DNA of 64,000 nt from Methanosaeta sp. PtaB.Bin039 (lineage in GTDB: Archaea > Halobacteriota > Methanosarcinia > Methanotrichales > Methanotrichaceae): the NCBI GenBank assembly GCA_002067795.1, contig MVQI01000060.1, forward strand, positions 1-64,000, written 5' to 3'. Positions 18,099 through 26,757 of the stretch are shown one piece after another; the stretch's first letter is position 1, and each line of letters starts with the position of its first letter. Position numbers and translations under genes: made by a program. The notes under the pieces were generated by a model. The model made no database searches. It was not told where the DNA came from and worked only from the letters and a program-made list of their open reading frames with translations.

Positions 18099-18584
18099 TT
18101 AAACATTGGATTTAAGATAAAGCTTGATGACATTAGTGATCTCTGATCTGATTCCGCCTTTTGCCATGAGAGCGACCTCACCACGCTTATCTACAACAAA
18201 ATCCAGCTCGATCGAGGCTTCTTGCAGCCTGAAATTCGGCGGCTCATTTGAAGCCTGCTTAATTCCTTGATTGATTATCTCAATTGCCTGTACAAGGTTA
18301 TTTTCAAGATCTTCAGGAAAGTCCCGCTTTTTTATTTCAGGGACCATAGTGAGGGTTATTGTCTGGATGCCGTTTGCCATATACTTGCCACCAAATCCAA
18401 GATCGGTGTCGATGAAAGGGATTGCCAGCTTGAAGTGGCCGGAAGCATCCTTCTCGCTCAAAACCTTCAGCGTCAACTCCAGCTTATCTATATCGAAGTC
18501 GAATTCGCCTTTCATTTGGGCGGATCTAATTGCAGCTTTTACCCTGGATATCGCCTCAGCTATGCTCAGACTTTCAGGTTCCAT
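18099..18584 (-). CDS. Trypco2-like (trypsin-co-occurring domain 2) protein
   Basis: Start chosen at ATG 18584 (161 residues); the longer frame upstream looks non-coding. The N-terminal half, SIAEAISRVKAAIRSAQ then LELTLKVL and TITLTMVPEI, fits the Trypco2 pattern known from effector-associated conflict systems with trypsin, CHAT and other peptidases. The second half (AIEIINQGIKQA, IELDFVV) looks like a divergent second copy. It is convergent with the CHAT operon, and its proximity suggests it belongs to the same system, perhaps as a control or adaptor module. Assignment is by pattern only. Confidence 0.6.
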   Translation of the reverse strand: MEPESLSIAEAISRVKAAIRSAQMKGEFDFDIDKLELTLKVLSEKDASGHFKLAIPFIDTDLGFGGKYMANGIQTITLTMVPEIKKRDFPEDLENNLVQAIEIINQGIKQASNEPPNFRLQEASIELDFVVDKRGEVALMAKGGIRSEITNVIKLYLKSNV

Positions 18585-18858
18585 ATTTATTTTATTCTCA
18601 GTAGCCAAATTTAAGAGTAGCGGTAAACATCGTACTTGAAGAATGGAATAGCACAATCTCGACGTATCGCCAGAGTCTGGATAATCTCTCCAAACAACAC
18701 ATGCCTCAGCTCCGGTTATCGGAGTATTCATCTCTCGTGAAGCCTGCAGCTTTGGCTGGCGGCTTAATATCGATGACAATTTCCAACTTGAAGCTGCCAG
18801 ACCGAGCTTCAAACGCATCTCGTCTCTGAATTATCATCCGACCTGATCGTACCGCCCC

Positions 18859-19341
18859 CTACCGGCAGTAGCTCGATAGCTTCGAGCATTTGGTGATCAG
18901 TTCGAGCACCCTGGGATAATCCTCGGCCGGGAGCCTTATTGCGATCTTCAGTGAGACCGCAAACGGCAAGGACGACTCGATCCTGGGGATTTCTGGGTCG
19001 AGATAGGACTGTGGATCGAGCGGGTAGGCCTGATAGGTCCAGATAGGGTCCCCATTATGGCTGCATCCTGTCCCGAGCATCCTGGAGGTGAGCCATTCGT
19101 CCATCTCCGGGTCGTAAACCTTCCTGCTGTTGAGAGTGACCATCAGCAGGGTCAAGAACTCTTCGGCGTCGTCAGCAGTTGGAAACTCTATGCCCACAAA
19201 TCCGGACTCCGTATCTTCACAGGTGCCAATTGTGGCTATCCCCAGGTCGTCCAGAGCTCTCAGGAGCGGTGCCGGATCGGCATCAACGCATAAGGATTTA
19301 TCGGCAGGACAGGAGACTGAGATATGGGGATCGAGACTCAT
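18859..19341 (-). CDS. Conserved hypothetical protein
   Basis: 160 residues from ATG 19341, which has GAGGA just upstream; an in-frame ATG 21 bases earlier lacks a ribosome site. Features are an N-terminal cluster with several Cys (VSCPADKSLCVDADP) and GTCEDTESGFVGIEFPTAD, which suggest a small alpha/beta protein that handles a split N- and C-terminal half. I do not recognise the family. It is transcribed alone. Confidence 0.6.
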   Translation of the reverse strand: MSLDPHISVSCPADKSLCVDADPAPLLRALDDLGIATIGTCEDTESGFVGIEFPTADDAEEFLTLLMVTLNSRKVYDPEMDEWLTSRMLGTGCSHNGDPIWTYQAYPLDPQSYLDPEIPRIESSLPFAVSLKIAIRLPAEDYPRVLELITKCSKLSSYCR

Positions 19342-19919
19342 GAAATCCTCACGATTGTGCATCTTGATGGACAAATAATCCCGAATATACAGGCCATTTA
19401 CCCCATATTGCACTACATTGTATAAAGACCTTATCAGATAAATTACCAATAGGTAGAATTTTTACACGGTGATCTCTGAGACGATAAATCGGTTAGCTGC
19501 ATCGTATCACGAGATTTGAATCCTGCAAAGATCATTACTAGATGAAAATACTTAGAGGAGTTTAAGCAAAGATCGCCACGATATCAGAGGTCCACTTCCG
19601 CCACACTTCGAAATCTCCGACGGTTCAGAAGCCAAAGGGATCTCCCGGGCCGGTCAGGAGAGCCGTTTGCTCACGTCATATCCCTCACCCGCAGTCATGG
19701 AGAAAGCAAGAGCGGCCTTGCTGCCTCAATCACGTGGCCTGGCCGGCAGGTGTGCCTGCGAGCCGTCTGAGATTCTTCCGGGAGGAGGGAGGCTATCTTT
19801 TCCGAAGGCCTCACCAATATAGCGGCCCTGTAATTGGCCTGGACAGAGCGGCCGAGATCGCGGGGATCCACGATAGCGTAAATCAGCTTTTTGGTTCAGG
19901 CGCTGGAAGTCTCTTGAGG
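19342..19919. other. Intergenic region, no gene seen
   Basis: About 580 bases between the hypothetical gene and iscU. The open frames here are opposite-strand shadows with low coding character. Two AT-rich stretches at 19380-19460 probably contain the promoter of the 19341 gene (minus strand). Confidence 0.5.
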
Positions 19920-20363
19920 TCACTGCGCAGGGCAGGCATCGCCCTCGTGGCTCTCGTCCTTCGTGATATCTTCCTGCTTGAGCTTTCCGATCTTGACCCA
20001 GTAGCTCTTGATTGCCTCGTGGAGTGCGTCGGCCCCAAGGTTGGAGCAATGCATCTTCTGAGGAGGCAGCCCGCCCAGCTCATCTGCCACGTCCTTTCGG
20101 GAGATCTTCATGGCCTCGTCCAGCGACTTTCCCTTCGCCATCTCGGTGATCATGCTCGAAACAGCGATGGCCGATCCGCAGCCGAATGTCCTGAACTTTA
20201 TATCCTCGATCTTGTCGTCCAGGACCTTGATGAATATCTCCATGAGATCGCCGCAGACCGGGTTTCCGACCTTGCCGTAGCCGTCGGGGTTCTCAATCAC
20301 TCCTACGTTCCTGGGATTCATGAAGTGCTCCATGACCTTCTCGCTGTACCCTATCTGTTTCAT
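19920..20363 (-). CDS. iscU: Fe-S cluster scaffold protein IscU
   Basis: 147 residues from ATG 20363, preceded by CGGAG at good spacing; ATG 20381 is an alternative. It has the three scaffold cysteines Cys37 (PVCGD), Cys62 (FGCGSA) and Cys106 (MHCSNLG) and the ligand Asp39, so it should assemble 2Fe-2S/4Fe-4S clusters with the IscS encoded just upstream. A short acidic tail ends in a Cys (DACPAQ). It is the last gene of the tusA-dsrE-iscS-iscU run. Confidence 0.93.
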   Translation of the reverse strand: MKQIGYSEKVMEHFMNPRNVGVIENPDGYGKVGNPVCGDLMEIFIKVLDDKIEDIKFRTFGCGSAIAVSSMITEMAKGKSLDEAMKISRKDVADELGGLPPQKMHCSNLGADALHEAIKSYWVKIGKLKQEDITKDESHEGDACPAQ

Positions 20364-20422
20364 CGTAATAGTCTCCGTCATAATTTCGGTTTCTTTTCAA
20401 TAAGAGATATTATATTGATAGA

Positions 20423-21577
20423 TTATAATGGCGACAGCATCCTGAGCCTCTGCACCGTTTGATTTACAGCACCGACAATAGATGACACCTGGCTCGGGTC
20501 GTTGTCCCGCCCTAATGTCATCACCATCGAGCCGTGAGCCTCCTCGTGCTTGAGCCCAATCGCCAGCAGCACATGCGAGGGCTCCAGAGTTCGTGAGGAG
20601 CAGGCAGATCCGGTGGAGATTTGAATTCCGAACATCGCATCCATGGTCAGCAGGATGCTCTCCCCTTCTATCCTGCTGAACCGAAAGCTCGCGTGATGCG
20701 CAAGGCGCTTTGTGGGATGCCCGGTTAGATATGCCTCGTCGAGCTTTGAGATCTCCTCGATCAGCCGGTCCCTGATGTGCTTGAGCCTCTCGCTCTCGTT
20801 TGCCATCTCCAGCCTCGCCAGCCTGGCAGCTTCGCCCATCCCGGCAATGGCGAATAAGTTCTCAGTTCCCGGACGAAGCCCCCTCTCCTGACCACCGCCA
20901 ACCAGAGAAGGCTGGAGCTTGACCTTCGGGCTGACATACAAAGCCGCTGCTCCCTGAGGGCCGTACATGTCATTGGACGATATGGTCAAGAGGTCTATGC
21001 CGTCTTTTTGGACGTCGATAGGAACCCTCCCTTCAGCAGCCACTGCATCTGCATGGAGGAACATCCCTTTCTCTTGGACCATCTCGCTGATCTCCTGCAT
21101 TGGCTCAACGGTGCCGATCTCGTTATTTGCATACATTATGGATGTCAGAACCGTCTCTTTTGAGAGAAGGGACTCAAGGGCTGAAAGATCGACAACTCCC
21201 ATCCCGTCCACTGGGGCAAGCGTCAACTCGAAGCCACCCTTTTGCAGCTCTTTCATCGAGTTGAGAACGGAGATGTGCTCTATGCTGCTTGCCAGGATCT
21301 TCTTGCCCTTTGCAGCGTTTCTCAGAGCCGTCCCTTTAATTGCCAGGTTGTTTGCCTCTGTGGCGCTTGCCGTGAAGATTATGCTGCTGCTGTCTTCTGC
21401 GTTTATGAGATCTGCCACTTTTGCCCTGGCTTCCTCAACAGCTGTCTTGGCAGACAGGCCGACCGAATGAAGAGCTGAAGGATTGCCGAAATCTTCGACC
21501 AGGCACGTCTTGGCAAACTCCAGCACCCTGGGGTCCAGGGGCATGGCCGATTGATGGTCCAGGTATATTCCGCCCAT
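20423..21577 (-). CDS. iscS: Cysteine desulfurase-like IscS lacking the PLP lysine
   Basis: 384 residues from ATG 21577 (GGGTGG just upstream; a TTG 12 bases earlier is less likely). The fold and active Cys326 (STGSACSS) are those of NifS/IscS. The PLP Schiff-base lysine is missing: the usual S-x-H-K motif reads ISSNDMYGP, with Asp203 in the Lys position and Asn202 for His; the usual DAVQ is DAVA. Archaeoglobus fulgidus IscS also has Asp at this position and still forms a complex with IscU, where its cysteine can ligate a cluster. So this protein may be a scaffold partner or use external sulfide rather than act as a desulfurase. Operonic with iscU. Confidence 0.9.
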   Translation of the reverse strand: MGGIYLDHQSAMPLDPRVLEFAKTCLVEDFGNPSALHSVGLSAKTAVEEARAKVADLINAEDSSSIIFTASATEANNLAIKGTALRNAAKGKKILASSIEHISVLNSMKELQKGGFELTLAPVDGMGVVDLSALESLLSKETVLTSIMYANNEIGTVEPMQEISEMVQEKGMFLHADAVAAEGRVPIDVQKDGIDLLTISSNDMYGPQGAAALYVSPKVKLQPSLVGGGQERGLRPGTENLFAIAGMGEAARLARLEMANESERLKHIRDRLIEEISKLDEAYLTGHPTKRLAHHASFRFSRIEGESILLTMDAMFGIQISTGSACSSRTLEPSHVLLAIGLKHEEAHGSMVMTLGRDNDPSQVSSIVGAVNQTVQRLRMLSPL

Positions 21578-21599
21578 AATGCCACCCAAGCACCAGACC

Positions 21600-21959
21600 T
21601 CAGAATGTCATCACGGAATCGGCGTCGAGGGCCAGGTCGTTCAATGTGCCTGCCCCGGCGATGACTGCCTCTGGGATGAAATCGCCCCTCGGCATGCCGA
21701 AGAGCTGAGTGCTCTGCTCGCATATGTACATCTTGACCCCTGCACCGATAGCCTGGTCCATGACCTCTTTGAGGCTCGGAAAGCTTCCCATCTTCACCTT
21801 CTCAGCCTCGCCCTTCTTGAGAATCGTGATCCCCTTGATTATGAAGAATATCTCCGCCTCAACGCCCATGGCCCTGGCAGTCATTGCCAGGATGAAGGGT
21901 GCATACGTCCTCTCAGGCGTATCGACGCCGCTGGTCTGAACATAGAGTATCGTGCTCAT
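21600..21959 (-). CDS. DsrE-family sulfur-relay protein
   Basis: 119 residues from ATG 21959 (a TTG six bases earlier is also in frame). The sequence STILYVQTSGVDTPERTYAP and MYICEQSTQLFGMP follows the DsrE/F fold; the Cys in YICEQS is at the position used for persulfide carriage in related proteins. It lies 22 bases before iscS and after tusA, which supports a role in moving sulfane sulfur to or from the IscS/IscU pair. Confidence 0.8.
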   Translation of the reverse strand: MSTILYVQTSGVDTPERTYAPFILAMTARAMGVEAEIFFIIKGITILKKGEAEKVKMGSFPSLKEVMDQAIGAGVKMYICEQSTQLFGMPRGDFIPEAVIAGAGTLNDLALDADSVMTF

Positions 21960-21975
21960 CTCCAATTCACTTCCG

Positions 21976-22215
21976 TCACTTCTTCCTCGTTATCCAAAAG
22001 ACCATGACATTTCCGGATTTCTCAAATCTCAGGATCTGATGTCCGGCGCGCTTGGCCCACCTTGTGATGTCCTCCTCTGCGGCAGGATCATCGGCCTCGA
22101 CCTTCAGCACCTGGCCTACCTCGATCTTCTCTATCTCTTCTTTAGTCCTGGCGATGGGCATTGGGCAATACAGGCCCACGCAGTCCAGCTCAGCATCTGG
22201 CACGATGTCCGACAT
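21976..22215 (-). CDS. tusA: TusA-family sulfur carrier
   Basis: 79 residues from ATG 22215, which has AAAGGT upstream; the 17 residues encoded before it look untranslated. The family motif is LDCVGLYCPMPI, with two cysteines; the second is the persulfide-bearing one. Ends in a beta-rich FEKSGNVMVFWITRKK. First gene of the four-gene sulfur run; it likely hands sulfur to the DsrE-like protein. Confidence 0.88.
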   Translation of the reverse strand: MSDIVPDAELDCVGLYCPMPIARTKEEIEKIEVGQVLKVEADDPAAEEDITRWAKRAGHQILRFEKSGNVMVFWITRKK

Positions 22216-22520
22216 GAGAAACCGACCTTTGCTTATCGGATTGGTTTTCCGATCGATATTTTGCATTTGTCTTAAAGCCTGTAATCATATTGGAGAGGCC
22301 TGATCTGCCATTGGAGTTCTCGCCAGCCTCTTCGTCCTAATCATTGAGCTGCATGCTATATCAACTCTTTCGGGTGAAGATCCAAAAACCATATTGCTAA
22401 TCATAATAGTTATGTCGCATTCATTTGAAGAGTTGAGGATTCGGCCCAGTGATACGGAAATACTATTTTGCTATGGAAAGAGCTAAGAAGAATCAGCCGA
22501 AGTTGTAGCGAGGAGACTTT

Positions 22521-22658
22521 ATGCCGACGAGCAAGAAGCAATTAGAGAAGCTGAACAGGGCGAAGAAGGCCAAGGCTGAAGAGCTCACGAAGCTGGCAGC
22601 CACGGGCAGCGAATCCGCCAAGAAGAAGCTAAAGAAGCTTCAGAAAAAGATCAAGTGA
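22521..22658 (+). CDS. Small basic Lys/Ala-rich protein, 45 residues
   Basis: ATG 22521 follows GAGGAG at an ideal distance. The product is highly basic and helical, with a KKLKKLQKKIK end and a central TKLAATGSESAKKKL. It resembles small nucleic-acid-binding peptides, and a U-rich stretch follows (about 22672-22700). It sits alone between two minus-strand groups. Function is unknown; nucleic acid binding is inference from charge. Confidence 0.65.
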   Translation: MPTSKKQLEKLNRAKKAKAEELTKLAATGSESAKKKLKKLQKKIK

Positions 22659-22706
22659 GCAGCCCCGCCTTTCTAATTTATTTTTAGCTTTTAATGCAGC
22701 TTTAAG

Positions 22707-24008
22707 CTACTCGACCGATTGAACTGGCCCCTTTCCGTGGCATTTCTTATACTTAAGTCCGCTGCCGCACGGACAGGGATCGTTTCTGCCGGGCTTGAAG
22801 ATCACCCTGGAGATCTTGCCGCCTGCAGCGTAGCTCATGATATTGGCAGCAGCCCGGCCTCGGCGAAGCTCATGAGCCATGAACCGCATTGGCCCATCTA
22901 TGTGCCTGAAGAACTCCCTGTATCCGGCACATAGATAGTTGAGGCCGGATTCTCCGTCAGGCGTCCTGATGAAACGGTTCTTCGGGCATTCGCCGTTGCA
23001 TACGAACCTGACCTCACACGCCCGGCAATATTCGGGCAGCGTGTCGAGCTTATCGCGGCCGAACCTCTGCTGCTTGCCAGAGCAGGCTATCTGGGCCATG
23101 CTCTTGTCTCTGATATTGCCGAGAAGGTACTTTGGCTCGACGAAGTGATCGCATGAGTACACATCCCCGTTGTGCTCCATCGCCATGGCGGTTCCGCAGG
23201 TTGGCGAAAACGCGCAGATCCCGGACGGCACCCCTGACCAGGCGGCAAGAGATACGTCGAAGATCTGCACAAAGGTCTTCCCGACATCCCTTTGAACCCA
23301 TTCATCGAAGATGGAGATCAGGAAGCGGCCGTACTGGTCGGCCTTCACCGAACGATCTGTGACAACATCACCCTCCTGATAACCGGTATCGTTATCCCTC
23401 TCCACTATTGGTATGAACTGGATGAAGCTTGTCTTGACCTCGTCCCTGAGAAAGCGGTACACTTCGAGAGGATGATCCCCATTTGCAGCATGCACCGTTG
23501 TCAGTATGTTGAAATCGACCTTATGCTTCCGCAGCAGCCTCGCCGCCCTCATCACCCTGTCAAAGGTCGGTCTGCCGGTCTTGTCCACCCGGTAGGCATC
23601 GTGAAGACCTCTGGGCCCGTCCAGGCTCAGGCCTATCAGGAAGTTGTTCTTCCGGAAGAATTCGCACCATTCGTCGTCGAGAAGTGTGCCATTCGTCTGC
23701 ATGGTGTTCTGAATGGTCATCTTTTCGCGCCTGTACTTGCGCTGGTACTCTATCGACCTCTTAAAGAATTCCAGACCCATCAGGGTCGGCTCGCCGCCCT
23801 GCCAGGCAATGGTAGCCTGGGGGAGCTTCTGCGCCTCGATGTACTGGCGTATATAGGTCTCCAGGAGCTCATCCGACATTCTGAAGCTGCTCTTGGGATA
23901 CAGGTCCTTTTTGGACAAAAAGAAGCAATACTTGCACCCCAGGTTGCATGCTGCTCCGGTGGGTTTGGCGAGGAGATGAAATCCAGGAAGTACACACGTC
24001 CTGCTCAT
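22707..24008 (-). CDS. Anaerobic sulfatase-maturating radical SAM enzyme (anSME)
   Basis: 433 residues. The N-terminus has the radical SAM motif CNLGCKYC, then GGEPTL and SLDGPRGLHDAYR, and a SPASM region (CAFSPTCGTAM, YSCDHF, CRACEVRFVCNGECPKNRF) typical of anSME. The last 25 residues are a SEC-C zinc motif (NDPCPCGSGLKYKKCHG). The enzyme oxidises the active-site Cys of sulfatases to formylglycine. The divergently spaced gene upstream on the same strand (24240-25859) is a Cys-type sulfatase, the expected substrate. Confidence 0.92.
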   Translation of the reverse strand: MSRTCVLPGFHLLAKPTGAACNLGCKYCFFLSKKDLYPKSSFRMSDELLETYIRQYIEAQKLPQATIAWQGGEPTLMGLEFFKRSIEYQRKYRREKMTIQNTMQTNGTLLDDEWCEFFRKNNFLIGLSLDGPRGLHDAYRVDKTGRPTFDRVMRAARLLRKHKVDFNILTTVHAANGDHPLEVYRFLRDEVKTSFIQFIPIVERDNDTGYQEGDVVTDRSVKADQYGRFLISIFDEWVQRDVGKTFVQIFDVSLAAWSGVPSGICAFSPTCGTAMAMEHNGDVYSCDHFVEPKYLLGNIRDKSMAQIACSGKQQRFGRDKLDTLPEYCRACEVRFVCNGECPKNRFIRTPDGESGLNYLCAGYREFFRHIDGPMRFMAHELRRGRAAANIMSYAAGGKISRVIFKPGRNDPCPCGSGLKYKKCHGKGPVQSVE

Positions 24009-24239
24009 CGACTGTTATTATCCGACGGGGGTTGATTAATCTTCGCATCCATTGCGGCTTAGAATTTTAGAGCGACAAATCAACCGCAATTTCTCTTAGG
24101 ATTTGCCGACGCAAAATCACCACTTAGTGGGACTTGCCAATCACAAAAGACAGTCTTTAGCAGCGATCTGCGGGACCCTATCGTATGAAAGGACCGCATA
24201 TGGCTGAATAAAAAAAGAATTAGGGCACACTCGCCTATA

Positions 24240-25859
24240 TCACTGTGCACCTGTCGCAGTTGAATATGCCCTCGATGGTGTGTTCGGATACTGCTTCATG
24301 CTTGCTACGAGCTGTCGATATATCATTTGGGCAGCGTTGATGACGAAATCGTGCTCCCCTGCTATATTATGCCCCTCGCGTGGATCGATCTCTATATTAT
24401 AGACAGCCGGGATCTGGCCATAACTGCTCTCAGGTCCCTGGAATGAGTCGTATGCTTTGAAGTGTATCTTGAACTGATGCCAGCGCACTGCCGCAGGAAG
24501 CGTGTTGGCGGCACTCTCAATTCCGATATACCATACAAGCCATTCTCTGTCGGAGTTATTCTGAATCCCGAGCAGGAAATCCGATTGATCTATGCCGTCG
24601 ATAGGCCTATCAGAGGGGACCGTTCCGCCTCCCAGGGCTGAGAATGTGCTGAATAGATCCATGGTACACATGATCTCGTTGGACACTCGGCCAGCCTCGA
24701 TCTTGCCAGGCCACCAGAATATGCACGGAACACGCACACCGCCCTCATAAGCTGTGCCTATTCCGCCCCTAAACGGCGAGAATCCTGCATCAGGCCACTG
24801 ATCGAGTGTTGGCCCGTTGTCGCTTGTGAAGACAACGATCGTATTGTTCTCAATTCCCGTTTCTCGGAGAGCATCCAAGACCTCGCCCACATAAGAATCC
24901 ATCTCCATCAGGCCGTCGCCGTATGGACCCTTGCTGGACTTCCCTGCCCACTTCGGATTTTGAACGCTGGGGAAGTGTGTGCGTACGAACGGAAGGTATA
25001 TGAAGAACGGCTGGCTTGAGTCCGCCTGATCCTTGATGTATGCGATTGCCCTCTCAGAGCACTGTTCATCGACGATTGATAGGGATGACAAATTTAACGG
25101 CGCCACTACCGTCAGGTTCTCTCCCCTCTTTGCCTCCACAAGCCCGAGCGGCTCGTCCAGCTCCCAGTTTGGATCAAAGCCGATACGCTGTCTCTGGCTA
25201 TAGGAATTGAGGTGATACAATACCCCGAAGAATTCATCGAAGCCCATATTCTGAGGCTCGCTCTCGTTGATATCCCCAAGATGCCACTTGCCGAACATCG
25301 CCGTCCTGTAACCCGCATCTGACAGCACCTCTGCGAGCGTTGTCTCCTGGGGGGATAGCCCGGCCATAGCGCCTGGTTCCGTGGCCAATGTCATTCCCAC
25401 TCGGATGGGCAGCCTCCCGGTCATCATCGCCGCCCTGGTCGGAGTGCACTGCGTCTCTGAGTAAAAGGACGTCAGCTTAAGGCCATCTCTGGCCATCTGA
25501 TCCAATCCGGGCGTCGGCGCGCCCAGTACGTCGCCTCCACCATAGCAGCCAGCATCCATATAGCCCATATTGTCTGCCATCATGATTATTATGTTCGGCC
25601 GGGGAGCCGGCATGATGTCCTCATGGGCAACCTGTTGAAGGCTGGAATTCTTGGACAGGGGGTTCTTCCTGTTCGTTACAGCTTCAACTCCGGTACCTTC
25701 CGATGCTGACGCCTGATTGTCACCAGTTTGAGCTGTCGAATCGCTTACCTTGAGGTCCATGGGAATTGGCGACAATCCGGTATTGCCGGAATCGAGGCTA
25801 CCACTGGCAATTGATGTTAATAATATTGCTGCAATTGCCAAGATAATACCCTTATTCGT
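24240..25859 (-). CDS. Secreted Cys-type sulfatase
   Basis: About 540 residues. The metal and catalytic motifs are MMADNMGYMD and QCTPTRAAMMTGR, where the Cys is converted to formylglycine; the C-terminal half contains the usual TSDNGP. A signal segment (IILAIAAILLTSIAS) is present. The start is odd: AGGAGG at 25868-25873 is 8 bases before an ACG codon (25859-25857) that would give a normal basic signal peptide start (NKGIILA); the next conventional codon is TTG 25841. Either ACG is used or an ATG was mutated. Sulfatases are rare in methanogens and, with the maturase, suggest transfer. Confidence 0.88.
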   Translation of the reverse strand, partial: TNKGIILAIAAILLTSIASGSLDSGNTGLSPIPMDLKVSDSTAQTGDNQASASEGTGVEAVTNRKNPLSKNSSLQQVAHEDIMPAPRPNIIIMMADNMGYMDAGCYGGGDVLGAPTPGLDQMARDGLKLTSFYSETQCTPTRAAMMTGRLPIRVGMTLATEPGAMAGLSPQETTLAEVLSDAGYRTAMFGKWHLGDINESEPQNMGFDEFFGVLYHLNSYSQRQRIGFDPNWELDEPLGLVEAKRGENLTVVAPLNLSSLSIVDEQCSERAIAYIKDQADSSQPFFIYLPFVRTHFPSVQNPKWAGKSSKGPYGDGLMEMDSYVGEVLDALRETGIENNTIVVFTSDNGPTLDQWPDAGFSPFRGGIGTAYEGGVRVPCIFWWPGKIEAGRVSNEIMCTMDLFSTFSALGGGTVPSDRPIDGIDQSDFLLGIQNNSDREWLVWYIGIESAANTLPAAVRWHQFKIHFKAYDSFQGPESSYGQIPAVYNIEIDPREGHNIAGEHDFVINAAQMIYRQLVASMKQYPNTPSRAYSTATGAQ

Positions 25860-26014
25860 GTTTAATTCCTCCTGCCAAATAATGCATATCGATTCGATAT
25901 ATAGCTATACCCTCACAGCAGACGACTCATATCTGGGCCTGATTAACCTTGTGGCCCCGAAAAGACCTTTCCAATAACACACGATTCTCGACACGAATCT
26001 CAGCTTGATATCCG

Positions 26015-26572
26015 CTAAGAGGCCAATTCAAACAGCATGCTTCGGCTCAAGCGTATCCTCGGCTCGCTGACCGGCTCAAGCCCTGCTGATTTAGCAGCTT
26101 CAACCGTCCTCATGAATGAGGATGCAGACACATGGTATTTTGGCTCAACGATTAGCAGCCTGCCATTGGGTTTGAGCAAGGTTGTTACCTCTCTCAAGAA
26201 CCTCTCCGTATCCGGCACCTCATGGACCATGTAGAAAGCCAGTGCGAAATCGACCATTTCCGAGATGCCGATCGTCTCCGGCCTGCTCTTATGAGTGACT
26301 ATCCGAGATGAGAGACCCGCCCTTTCCGCCTTATCTCTCACAATTCGGAGCATCTCATCCTGGACGTCAGCCGCTATGACCCGTCCGCTCTCCCCCACGA
26401 GATTTGCGATGGCAATTGTGAATGTGCCTGGCCCGCATCCCACGTCGAGAACCGTCTGTCCGCGCTCTATGTAAGGGCTGAGGATCGATTCAGGATCATG
26501 AACAAGCCTGCGAATGGGATTGTCCAATATCGACGAAAGCCACCAGGGACATATGCCAAATAGATCGGCCAT
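26015..26572 (-). CDS. Class I SAM-dependent methyltransferase
   Basis: 185 residues from ATG 26572, preceded by AAGGAG. Motif I is LDVGCGPGTFTIAIA, followed by ADVQDEML (acidic loop), ALAFYMVHEV and LKPNGRLLIVEP. This is the UbiE/Methyltransf_11 type. The Trp/Cys-rich start FGICPWWLSSILDNPIR is common in archaeal homologues of unknown substrate. It is a single gene. Confidence 0.85.
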   Translation of the reverse strand: MADLFGICPWWLSSILDNPIRRLVHDPESILSPYIERGQTVLDVGCGPGTFTIAIANLVGESGRVIAADVQDEMLRIVRDKAERAGLSSRIVTHKSRPETIGISEMVDFALAFYMVHEVPDTERFLREVTTLLKPNGRLLIVEPKYHVSASSFMRTVEAAKSAGLEPVSEPRIRLSRSMLFELAS

Positions 26573-26757
26573 TCCATACTCCTTTCGCATGCTTGGTTGG
26601 CATCTGGATGATTTAGCTATTATGATGGATAATCGCTATCGAAACCACGACCCTGGGATCGATTGCCGGACTTCTGGCGCCATCTCCCATGACGAGATGA
26701 TTCGAAAAACTCCCAACTTTTTTCCAATTGGCTGCCATTAAAGAAAGCATTTTCGTT

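Noticed and set aside
19734-20462. A 242-codon plus-strand frame opposite iscU
   Set aside because: Antisense shadow of a well-supported gene.
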